Below, piece after piece: positions 16,098-23,677 of a DNA stretch of 55,902 bases; the first letter of the stretch is position 1; each line of letters begins with the position of its first letter. Under the pieces are notes generated by a model, which saw only the letters and a program-made list of their open reading frames with translations, searched no databases and was not told the origin of the DNA. The DNA comes from Halorubrum halodurans (GTDB taxonomy: Archaea; Halobacteriota; Halobacteria; Halobacteriales; Haloferacaceae). The DNA is taken from the NCBI RefSeq assembly GCF_002252985.1, contig NZ_NHPJ01000005.1, positions 1 through 55,902 on the forward strand, in the 5' to 3' direction. The position numbers and the translations under genes were made by a program.

Positions 16098-17201
16098 TCA
16101 GACCGCCGCGAGCCGCGCGTCGAGTTCCGCGTCGATCCGGTCGACGAGGCCGTCCATCGGCTCGTCGAGGTAACTCACCCACTGGTCGAGAAAGCCAGAC
16201 CGGCCGAGAACCCGAACCACTCGGTAGATCGCTCGTCGCTCCGCGAACCCCTCGGGGAGGTCCCCGGCCCGCTCGCGGTACCCCTCGTACACCGCCTCGC
16301 CGAACCGCTCCGGCCCCTCGTAGTCGAAGCCGTTACACAGCTGGTCGCGGGCGCGGACCAGGTCGCGGGCGGGGTCGCCGACGTGAGCGAGCTCCCAGTC
16401 GAGCAGTCCCACGCGCGGGGCGTCTCTCTCCTCCTCTCTCCCGCTCCCGTCCCCGTCCGCTTCCCCGTTTCCCTCCGCCGCGAGGAACGCGTTCGGCGGC
16501 GCGACGTCGCCGTGGAGCAGCGCCGCGGGCGCGCGATCGAGGCGTTCCCGGTTCGACTCGACGCAGTCGATGACGGCGTCGAAGTGGCGCGCGAGCCGGT
16601 CGGTCGTGCCGATCTCGCGGGTGCGCTCGATCGTCGAGCGCAGCGTGTCGGTCCACGAGGCGGCCGCGACCGCGAGGCCGGGCGCGTCGGGGTCGTCGGC
16701 GCGGTCGCTCGCGGGCGAGTCACCGTCGCGACCGCCCGCGACCTCGCGTCTCGCCTCCCCGATTCCCTCGATCCCGCCGCGGCCGACGATCTCCCCGTGA
16801 CGCTCGAACCGCACCGCGTGGAGCGTCGCGAGCGCCCCGCCGACGCGCCGCAACAGCGCCTCCCGCCGATCGTCGTCCGTCCCCTCGAGGACTGCGTGGA
16901 GGTCTCGTCCCGGCGCGGGCGCGGTCGCGAGGTAGGGCGGGTTCGCGTCGGGGTCGGCGGCGACGACCGCCGGAACCGGGATCTCGCGTCGCGCGGAGAC
17001 GTACTCCAGGACCGCCCGTTCGCGCGCGATCCGGCTCCCGTCCCCGTCGAGCGCGACCTTGAGGTACGCGCGGCCGCCGTCGGCGAAGTCGACGCCGACG
17101 GTCTCGTTGCCGCCGTTCCAGGAGGGGCCGACGTCGGCGAGCCCCCCGACCGGCCGGTCCGGGAAGGCGTCGGCGAGCGCCGTCTCGAGGGGCGAGTCCA
17201 T
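16098..17201 (-). CDS. Aminoglycoside-phosphotransferase-like kinase
   Basis: A 367-aa APH/choline-kinase-type protein. The N-lobe has a nucleotide-binding turn (GPSWNGGNETVGVDFADGGR) with the Lys in AYLKVAL. The C-lobe has the Brenner motif LLHGDVAPPNAFL (catalytic Asp) and the metal-binding LLDWELAHVGDP. Two acidic low-complexity insertions (about 160-180 and 250-265) are haloarchaeal. Such proteins phosphorylate small hydroxyl compounds; the natural substrate is not evident, and drug resistance should not be assumed. Divergent from the 719-aa unknown gene. Confidence 0.85.
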   Translation of the reverse strand: MDSPLETALADAFPDRPVGGLADVGPSWNGGNETVGVDFADGGRAYLKVALDGDGSRIARERAVLEYVSARREIPVPAVVAADPDANPPYLATAPAPGRDLHAVLEGTDDDRREALLRRVGGALATLHAVRFERHGEIVGRGGIEGIGEARREVAGGRDGDSPASDRADDPDAPGLAVAAASWTDTLRSTIERTREIGTTDRLARHFDAVIDCVESNRERLDRAPAALLHGDVAPPNAFLAAEGNGEADGDGSGREEERDAPRVGLLDWELAHVGDPARDLVRARDQLCNGFDYEGPERFGEAVYEGYRERAGDLPEGFAERRAIYRVVRVLGRSGFLDQWVSYLDEPMDGLVDRIDAELDARLAAV

Positions 17202-17326
17202 GCCACCGCTGGCCGTCGGGCGGGAAAAAGCGTTCCGCCCGGATCCCGATACGAAGCCGACCGCCGCGTTCCCGCCTCCCCGGATCGACCGACACCGTCA
17301 TACGCGTCGCGGGAGTCTCGCGTTCG

Positions 17327-19486
17327 ATGACTGGATCGGACGACGGTCGTCGCGTGACCTTCGAGACGGCGGGCGAGACGCTGTACGTCCGCGACGCGCT
17401 CGAGGAGACGCGACTCGCGCTCCGGTTCGACCGGGAGCCGGACCCGCGACCCGCGCTCGTCGACCTGTTCGCGCTCCCCGTCGACCGGGCGGTGAGCCTC
17501 GAGGCCGGGTCGGTGTCGATCCCGAAGTACGCGACGGTGAGCGTCCGCGAGTCGGGCGGGGAGTTCGTCGCCGAGCTCACGGACGACCTCACGCTCCCGC
17601 GCGGCTCCTACTGTCTCGACGTCGTCGGGGTGACGAAGGCGTTCGTCCGCGCGGTCGACGTCGAGGTCTCCGCGACCGGGATGGCCGACGGCGGGGCCGT
17701 CGAGGTCGCGTTCGACCGGCCGACGACCGTGACCGTCGGCGGACGGTCGCTCCACACCCGCCCGGAGGCGACGATGACGGTGCCCGACGACCCGGAGGCG
17801 CTCGCGGCCGCGGTGTCGACGCTCGGCTCGTCGATCGCCGAGGCGTCGCCGGAGCGCTCCTGGCCGACGCTCCGCGGGTACCCGCCGCGGATCGCGCGCG
17901 GAGACGAACTCGAGATACCCGCGTCCCTCGCGACGCCGGACGCCGGGGTCGAGATCGCGGTCCCGGCGACGTACGCGGACGTCTATCGGGTCGCGCCGCT
18001 GGCGTACTACCTCGGCGCGACCGTCGTCGCCGGCGCGGATCCGGAGCTCCGGCTGGAGACGGGATTCGTCGAGCCGCTGCCGAGCGAGGGGGCCGCGCTC
18101 GAGCGCCGAGCGGCGGACCTCCTCGGGACGACGCTGTTCCTGGACTCGCTGGCCCGGACCGAGGGGTACGTCCCCTCCGAGCGATACGAGTACGATCGTA
18201 TCGGCGGGGAGCTCCCCTTCTACCCGCCGAACCTGGCCGACCGCTCGACGAGCGACCGGCTGATGGAGTACCTCGAGGTCGACCGCGAGACCGTCGAGCC
18301 GTACCTCCCCGACCGGGCGACGACCGCGGTCCTCCGGCCCGGTCCCGCGGGGATGGAGCTCCTCGGCCACCTCGCGCACCTGCTCGCGCCGATCCGGGTT
18401 CGCGGGTCGTCGACGGCGGACGGCCGTGACCGCGCAGACTTCCAGGACCGCGCTCGCTCTCGCGAGGGGGGCGCGTCGGCCGGGTCGGGCGCGCCGATCG
18501 CGGCCGCGATCGCGTCCGACCTCCCGCTCGAGAGCGGGACGCCGAGCCCGGACGACGCGCCGTTGGCCTCGGGCGCGGCCGCCCTGAGCGTCGCCGCCTA
18601 CGAGAACGCGCTCGCCCGGCCCCGGCCGACGAAGGGCGACCTCCGCGTCGCGTTCCTCGCGGACTCGGACGACCGGGCTCGGGCCGTCGAGCGCGCCATG
18701 ACGGAGCCGGAGCCGCCCGACGGGATCGACGCGTGGGAGGTCCTCGACCGTCCGACCCGCGAGGCGGCCCGCGATCCCCTCGCCGACCCCGGCGTCGGGC
18801 TGTGTCTGTGTTCGCTCCCGACCGACGGGAGCCGGATCGCCTGCTCCGACGGCGTCCTGGATCTCGCCGACCTCGACCGCGTCCCGACGATGACGGCGTT
18901 CGAGCACGCCCGGCGCGTCGCGCCCGCGGCGTCGGCCGTGGCGGCCGGATCGCACGGGGCGATCGCCGTCGACGGCGTGCTCGGTCCCGAGCGGGTCCGG
19001 ACGCTCGTCGGCCTGCTCGCGACCGCGACGCCGCTCGCGTCGAGCGTCGCGCTCGCGCGGGTTCGCGAGGTCGCGGACGTCCGTCTCGCCGGCGATCCCT
19101 CGACCGTCGCGGTCACGCCGGAGCAGGGGGGAACGCCGGGGCTGGTTCGGGTGCGCTCGCTCTCGGAGACGGCCCACGCCGTCGCGTGGCGGTCGCTGCC
19201 GTCGGTCGAGGCGCGACCCGGATCGGAGTACCACCCGTTCTTCGAGTGGGCCGACACGCTCCCGGAGCTCGTCGGGGCGGAACGCGAGGGATCCCGCCCG
19301 ATATCGACCGCGGAGGTGCTCGATCTCGTCCCCGAGCCCGACAGCGTCGTCGACCTCAACGGCGCGATCGTCTTCGAGCGCGACGGGATCACCGCGGACG
19401 ACGTGCGACGGTCGGCCCGTCGGGCGCTCGCGGAGGGGTCGTCCGGAGGGGGGATCTCCGTCCGGTCCGGCGAGGAGCTTCGGTGA
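17327..19486 (+). CDS. Large conserved haloarchaeal protein of unknown function with CHAT-like C-terminal half
   Basis: A 719-aa soluble acidic protein without signal peptide or clear TM segment. Residues 1-400 look beta-rich (RVTFETAGETLYVRDALEET, EIAVPATYADVYRVAPLAYY, LGATVVAGADPELRLETGFV) and end with a hydrophobic GMELLGHLAHLLAPIRV. After a linker, residues 430-600 have the secondary-structure rhythm of a CHAT peptidase: a strand LCLCSLPTDGS at about 491, a DGVLDLADL segment, and AASAVAAGSHGAIAVDGVLG near 530-550 followed by a helix of surplus small residues. The catalytic HG and the Cys of ACES are not in place, so it would be inactive. Function unknown. Confidence 0.6.
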   Translation: MTGSDDGRRVTFETAGETLYVRDALEETRLALRFDREPDPRPALVDLFALPVDRAVSLEAGSVSIPKYATVSVRESGGEFVAELTDDLTLPRGSYCLDVVGVTKAFVRAVDVEVSATGMADGGAVEVAFDRPTTVTVGGRSLHTRPEATMTVPDDPEALAAAVSTLGSSIAEASPERSWPTLRGYPPRIARGDELEIPASLATPDAGVEIAVPATYADVYRVAPLAYYLGATVVAGADPELRLETGFVEPLPSEGAALERRAADLLGTTLFLDSLARTEGYVPSERYEYDRIGGELPFYPPNLADRSTSDRLMEYLEVDRETVEPYLPDRATTAVLRPGPAGMELLGHLAHLLAPIRVRGSSTADGRDRADFQDRARSREGGASAGSGAPIAAAIASDLPLESGTPSPDDAPLASGAAALSVAAYENALARPRPTKGDLRVAFLADSDDRARAVERAMTEPEPPDGIDAWEVLDRPTREAARDPLADPGVGLCLCSLPTDGSRIACSDGVLDLADLDRVPTMTAFEHARRVAPAASAVAAGSHGAIAVDGVLGPERVRTLVGLLATATPLASSVALARVREVADVRLAGDPSTVAVTPEQGGTPGLVRVRSLSETAHAVAWRSLPSVEARPGSEYHPFFEWADTLPELVGAEREGSRPISTAEVLDLVPEPDSVVDLNGAIVFERDGITADDVRRSARRALAEGSSGGGISVRSGEELR

Positions 19487-19575
19487 ACGCGGAGAGGGAG
19501 GCGGTCGACGGTCGTGTCCCCGGCGTCCGCGAACCCGACCGTGCGTTTTTGCCTTCCGGCGACGAACCCCCACCT

Positions 19576-19725
19576 ATGCCGCAGATACACCTCGACGAGA
19601 GCACCGTCGAACGCCTCGACGCGCTCCGGCGGGACGGCGAGGAGTACGACGAGATCGTGACCGAGCTCATCAACATCTACGAGGCCGAGGAGTTGGCGCT
19701 GTTCCGCGGCAGCGACGTGGAGTAA
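19576..19725 (+). CDS. Small RHH/antitoxin-like protein (DUF7557-like)
   Basis: A 49-aa protein, MPQIHLDESTVERLDALRR then DGEEYDEIVTELINIYEAEE. A short N-terminal beta strand with alternating pattern followed by two helices is the outline of a ribbon-helix-helix DNA-binding or antitoxin-like protein; short haloarchaeal DUF7557 members look like this. No toxin gene is adjacent (the upstream neighbour is the 719-aa protein, the downstream is dph2). The ATG at 19576 has a TATA-like CGTTTTTG about 27 nt upstream, so it is transcribed on its own. Confidence 0.7.
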   Translation: MPQIHLDESTVERLDALRRDGEEYDEIVTELINIYEAEELALFRGSDVE

Positions 19726-19856
19726 CCGGCCGGCGTCGACCGGTTCGCCTCGCCGCCGACCCGATCGGGCTCGAGCGTCCCCGACGATTCGAGCCTCCTC
19801 GACGGCTCGACCGTCGAACGCGCGGTTTAACCGTCCAGACCCACGATCCGATCGAC

Positions 19857-20897
19857 ATGAGCGGGTCCACGGAGGGCGACCTCACCAAGACGGGGATGTC
19901 GCTGAAACACGACCGAGAGTGGGATTACGAGCTCGACCGGATCGTCGAGGCCATCGAGGAGCGGGACGCGAGCAAGGTCGGCCTCCAGTTCCCGGAGGGA
20001 CTCAAGCGCCGCGGCCCCCAGGTCGCCGACGACCTCCGGGAGGTCGCCCCCGACGACGTGACGTTCATGCTGTCGGGCCAGCCGTGTTACGGGGCCTGTG
20101 ACCTCGACACCTACCTGATGCGCCGGACGGACGTCTTCGTCCACTTCGGCCACACGCCGATGAAGGAGTCGGACAGCATCGTCTACGTCCCCCTCTTTTC
20201 GAACGTCGACCCGTTCCCGATCATGGAGGAGTCGCTCGCGGAGCTTCCGGACCCCGAGGCGGACCCCGACGTGGGGCTCGTGACGACCGCCCAGCACATG
20301 AACCGCTTCGAGGAGATGACCGACTGGCTCGAGGAGCGCGGCTACGAGGTCCACACCCGCCGGGGCGACGACCGGCTCACGAAGGAGGGGCAAGTCCTGG
20401 GCTGTAACTACGCCTCCGCGGACATCCCCGCCGACCAGGTGTTGTACGTCGGCGGCGGGAAGTTCCACCCGGTCGGGCTCGCGATGGAACACCCCGAGAA
20501 GACCGTCGTCATCGCCGATCCCGTCAACAACGCGGTGTCGATCGCCGAACACGACCAGTTCCTCAAACAGCGCTACGCCTCGGTCCACAAGGCGATGGAC
20601 GCCGAGAAGTGGGGCGTCATCTTCTGTACGAAGATCGGCCAGGGTCGCTGGGAGACGGCACAGGAGATCGTCGAGAACAACGACGACGCCTACCTCATCA
20701 CGATGGACGAGGTGACGCCGGACCGGCTCCGTAACTTCGACATGGACGCGTTCGTCAACACCGGCTGTCCCCGGATCACCACCGACGACGGCCCCCGGTT
20801 CCACAAGCCCATGTTGACGCCCGGCGAGTACGAGGCCGCGATCGGCGAACGCCCCCTCGATCAGATCGAGTTCGACACGTTCCACGACACCTGGTGA
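19857..20897 (+). CDS. dph2: Diphthamide synthase subunit Dph2
   Basis: A 346-aa archaeal Dph2, a non-canonical radical-SAM-like enzyme with a 4Fe-4S cluster that adds the 3-amino-3-carboxypropyl group to the target histidine of elongation factor 2, the first step of diphthamide synthesis. The three cluster cysteines are Cys81 (in QPCYGACDLD), Cys183 (VLGCNYAS) and Cys304 (NTGCPRI), one per domain as in the family. Archaea use a homodimer. TATA-like GCGGTTTAACC is about 28 nt before the ATG at 19857, giving a leaderless transcript. Confidence 0.95.
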   Translation: MSGSTEGDLTKTGMSLKHDREWDYELDRIVEAIEERDASKVGLQFPEGLKRRGPQVADDLREVAPDDVTFMLSGQPCYGACDLDTYLMRRTDVFVHFGHTPMKESDSIVYVPLFSNVDPFPIMEESLAELPDPEADPDVGLVTTAQHMNRFEEMTDWLEERGYEVHTRRGDDRLTKEGQVLGCNYASADIPADQVLYVGGGKFHPVGLAMEHPEKTVVIADPVNNAVSIAEHDQFLKQRYASVHKAMDAEKWGVIFCTKIGQGRWETAQEIVENNDDAYLITMDEVTPDRLRNFDMDAFVNTGCPRITTDDGPRFHKPMLTPGEYEAAIGERPLDQIEFDTFHDTW

Positions 20898-20929
20898 GCC
20901 GCCGCCGGACTCCCGCCTTCCCGACGCCG

Positions 20930-21130
20930 GACGGCCCCGATTCCCCGTTCGGCGGGTCGTGGTCGTCCCGGACGAAGTAGCCGTCCGCGTCGGGGTCGAA
21001 GCACGCCTGGAGCGTCCGTATCGACCGACGAACGCGGCGACCGAGACCGGTCCGACCCCGACGACGCCGTAGAGGAGGACGGTCGCGAGCGACGTCGGGT
21101 CGGACTTCCGGCCCGTCGACCTCTCCCTTC
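20930..21130 (-). pseudogene. Possible frameshifted remnant of a small membrane-protein gene
   Basis: Reading leftward, one frame gives a good hydrophobic helix (ATVLLYGVVGVGPVSVAAFV) and then turns Arg/Thr-rich, while a neighbouring frame takes over with sensible sequence (IRTLQACFDPDADGYFVRDD followed by HDPPNGE). No start codon is found upstream of the hydrophobic part and no stop closes the second part before it runs antisense to dph2. The simplest reading is a decayed gene with one indel. It could instead be chance in GC-rich spacer DNA. Confidence 0.3.
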
Positions 21131-21154
21131 GGCCGCCCGCCGACCCGGATCCGG

Positions 21155-21613
21155 TTACGGCCCGGATCCCACCGCTCCTTCGACGTACTCCACCGCGGCG
21201 GCCGGCGATCCGACCGCCTCGACGCCCTCCACGTCGTGGGTGTCGAGGCCCGCGACCGCCCGGTCGTGCGCGAGCGCGAGCCCGATCTCCGAGAGCGTTC
21301 CCGGCCCGCCGTTCACCGCGATCGCGGCGTCGCCGTTCACGACCACCAGGGCGTTGCGGGCGTGCCCGAGCCCCGTCGCGATGGGCGTCGTGACGTAGCG
21401 GTTCGCGTCGCTCGGGCGGTCGGTCGGGAGGATCCCGATCGTCTCCGCCTCGGCGTCCGCCGCGTGTGCTCCCCGGCACGCCGCCTCCATCACGCCGCCC
21501 AGGCCGCCACAGACGATCGTGTGGCCGCGGTCGGCGAGTTCGGCTCCCAGCTCCTCCGCGACCGCCGCGGTGTCCGGCCGGACGGAACTCCCGCCGATGA
21601 CGCTGACGCGCAT
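21155..21613 (-). CDS. TIGR00725-like (LOG/SLOG superfamily) protein
   Basis: A 152-aa Rossmann-like protein. The diagnostic elements are VSVIGGSSV at the N-terminus, VCGGLGGVMEAACRGAHAA near 38-56 and the nucleotide-binding VNGGPGTLSEIGLAL near 98-112. Members of this group resemble LOG cytokinin phosphoribohydrolases and DprA-like nucleotide-binding folds, but the PGGxGTxxE motif is altered to NGGPGTLSE, and no enzyme activity can be assigned. Divergent from the HAD gene across about 100 nt. Confidence 0.8.
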   Translation of the reverse strand: MRVSVIGGSSVRPDTAAVAEELGAELADRGHTIVCGGLGGVMEAACRGAHAADAEAETIGILPTDRPSDANRYVTTPIATGLGHARNALVVVNGDAAIAVNGGPGTLSEIGLALAHDRAVAGLDTHDVEGVEAVGSPAAAVEYVEGAVGSGP

Positions 21614-21715
21614 GCGGCACGTTCGCGTGCGTGCGGGCATAAATCGGCCACCTTCCGGTATCGGGATCGATAGCCGAGGTGAAACGCTTTTACCCGTCGG
21701 GCGAGGACGAACCGT

Positions 21716-22375
21716 ATGAGATACGATACCGTCGTATTCGACAACGACGGTGTTCTCGTCGGCCGTACGCGCTTCAACGTGCTCCAGGAGGCGACCCGGA
21801 GCGCGTTCGAGGAGTGCGGCGTCGACGACCCCGACCCCGACGACGTGGAACGGATGACGATCGGCGCGACCCCCGGCAGCGTGGGGACCGTCTGTCAGAC
21901 CTACGACCTCGATCCGGGGTCGTTCTGGCGGACGCGCGACGACGTGGTCTCGAGAGCCCAACAGCAGGAGGCCCGCGCGGGCCGCAAGACCCCCTACGAC
22001 GACCTCGACACCCTCGAGGACCTCGACGTGAAGATGGGGATCGTCTCCTCGAACCAGCAGGCGACCGTCGACTTCCTCGTCGACCACTTCGACGGCTTCG
22101 AGGAGTTCGGCGCGGCCTACGGCCGCGAGCCCACGATCCACAGTCTCCAGCTCCGCAAGCCGAACCCGCACTACCTCGAGCAGGCGCTCGGCGACCTGGA
22201 CGCCGACTCGGCGCTGTTCGTCGGCGACAACGAGTCCGACGTGAAGGCCGCACAGAACGCGGGCGTCGACTCCGCGTTCATCCGCCGCCCGCATCGCCGT
22301 GACTGGGACCTCAACGTCTGGCCCACCTGGGAGATAGAGACGTTGGACGACCTCTTCGACGTCTGTGGCGTGTAA
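21716..22375 (+). CDS. HAD-superfamily hydrolase
   Basis: A 219-aa phosphatase-type HAD protein. Motif I is VVFDNDGVLV, in which the first Asp (nucleophile) is kept while the usual second Asp is two residues on (DxDG variant with N between). Motif II is MGIVSSNQ, motif III Lys in QLRKPNPHYL, motif IV VGDNESDVKAA. The helical cap between motifs I and II is about 75 residues. Substrate probably a small phosphorylated metabolite. A TATA-like CGCTTTTACC lies about 28 nt upstream of the ATG at 21716. Confidence 0.88.
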   Translation: MRYDTVVFDNDGVLVGRTRFNVLQEATRSAFEECGVDDPDPDDVERMTIGATPGSVGTVCQTYDLDPGSFWRTRDDVVSRAQQQEARAGRKTPYDDLDTLEDLDVKMGIVSSNQQATVDFLVDHFDGFEEFGAAYGREPTIHSLQLRKPNPHYLEQALGDLDADSALFVGDNESDVKAAQNAGVDSAFIRRPHRRDWDLNVWPTWEIETLDDLFDVCGV

Positions 22376-22444
22376 CGGCCGGAAGGTCGTTCCGCCGGCG
22401 CTGCCCGGTCCGCTCGGCCGCGGAACCCGCCGACCCCGACCGGC

Positions 22445-23617
22445 ATGACCCGCCGAGCCTTCGGCACGCTCTGTGGGCTCGTCTTCCTCATCAACCTCGG
22501 GCGCGTCGCGTTCGCGCCGCTCGTCCCGACGATCGGATCGGAGTTCGGGGCGAGCCCCGCGGTCGTCGGCTCCGTCACGACCCTGGTGTGGCTGGGCTCC
22601 GCGCTCCCGCGGATCCCGGTCGGCTACCTCCTCACGCGGGTTCCACGACACTACGTCGTCCTCGGGTCGGGCCTCTGGCTCGCCGGAGCCGCGATGTTCA
22701 CCGGCAGCGCCGGGTCGATCCCGGCGCTCCGGGTCGGCGCGCTCTCCATCGGGCTCGCCTCCGGCGCGTACTTCGTCGCCGCGATACCGCTCGTCGCCGA
22801 GCTGTTCCCGAGCGGGCGCGGCCGAGCGATCGGGATCCACGGGGCGGCGAGCCAGCTGGCGGCCGTCGTCGCGCCCGGCGTCGTGGTCGGGATCCTCGTC
22901 GTCGCCGGCTGGAGCGACGTCTTCCGGCTGCTCGCCGTCGCCGCGCTCGCGGTGACCGCGGTCCTCCTCGTGGTCCTCCGCCGACATCCGCTTCCGGAGA
23001 GCGCGGGCGCGGACCGCGACTTCCGGTCGGTGCTCGGCCACTGGCGGATCATCCTCCTCGTGATCGTCATCGTCGCGGCGCCGGGGTTCGTCTGGCAGGG
23101 CGTGTTCAACTTCTACGTCACGTACCTGACCGGCACGAAGGGGGTATCCGGCGCGTTCGCGAACACCCTTCTCACGGTCGTGTTCGCGGCCGGCCTGCCG
23201 GGGTTCTGGTACGGCGGCCGGCTCGCCGACCGGCTCCCCCAGATCCCGTATCTCCTCGGGATCCTCGTCGCCTTCGCGACCGCGCTCGGGATCCTCGTGG
23301 CCGCCCAGTCGGCCGTCGCGCTCCTCGTCGCCACCGTCCTGCTCGGGTTCGTGATCCACACGACGTTCCCCGCGGCCGACACGTTCCTGCTCGACTCCCT
23401 GCCGCCCGACGTCCGCGCCAGCGCCTACGCCGTCTTCAGCGGGACCGCCCTGCTCGTGGAGTCGACCGGCAGCGGCGTGTTCGGCGTCGCGGCCGAGCGG
23501 GCCGGGTTCGACGCCGCGTTCGCCGCCGGCGCGGCCGGGGTCCTCGTGCTCGCGGCCGTCCTCGCCGCGGCGCACGCCGTTCGCGGGCTTCCCGACGGTC
23601 CCGAGGACGTCGAGTAG
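22445..23617 (+). CDS. MFS transporter
   Basis: A 390-aa membrane protein with about 12 TM segments. The MFS outline is clear: a first helix GTLCGLVFLINLGRVAFAPL, VGYLLTRVPRHYVVLGSGLW as the motif-A loop, FPSGRGRAIGIHGAASQL at the end of TM4-5, and YGGRLADRLPQIPYLLG as the second-half repeat. Substrate not evident. It lies 70 nt after the HAD gene on the same strand and before the helicase gene; no functional link is obvious. Confidence 0.88.
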   Translation: MTRRAFGTLCGLVFLINLGRVAFAPLVPTIGSEFGASPAVVGSVTTLVWLGSALPRIPVGYLLTRVPRHYVVLGSGLWLAGAAMFTGSAGSIPALRVGALSIGLASGAYFVAAIPLVAELFPSGRGRAIGIHGAASQLAAVVAPGVVVGILVVAGWSDVFRLLAVAALAVTAVLLVVLRRHPLPESAGADRDFRSVLGHWRIILLVIVIVAAPGFVWQGVFNFYVTYLTGTKGVSGAFANTLLTVVFAAGLPGFWYGGRLADRLPQIPYLLGILVAFATALGILVAAQSAVALLVATVLLGFVIHTTFPAADTFLLDSLPPDVRASAYAVFSGTALLVESTGSGVFGVAAERAGFDAAFAAGAAGVLVLAAVLAAAHAVRGLPDGPEDVE

Positions 23618-23677
23618 GGGGGGCTCTGCAGACGCGCCTCTGAAGGTTTAACCCGGATGGGGCGTAACTCCGGCGTA

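Noticed and set aside
16098..17201. Aminoglycoside resistance gene
   Set aside because: The fold is APH-like, but archaeal ribosomes are largely insensitive and the family acts on many metabolites; no resistance context.
16175..19573. 1132-aa minus-strand open frame
   Set aside because: Antisense to the 719-aa gene and overlapping the phosphotransferase gene in another frame; residue usage is typical of a shadow frame.
19576..19725. Toxin-antitoxin pair
   Set aside because: The RHH-like protein has its own promoter and no small toxin gene adjoins on either side.
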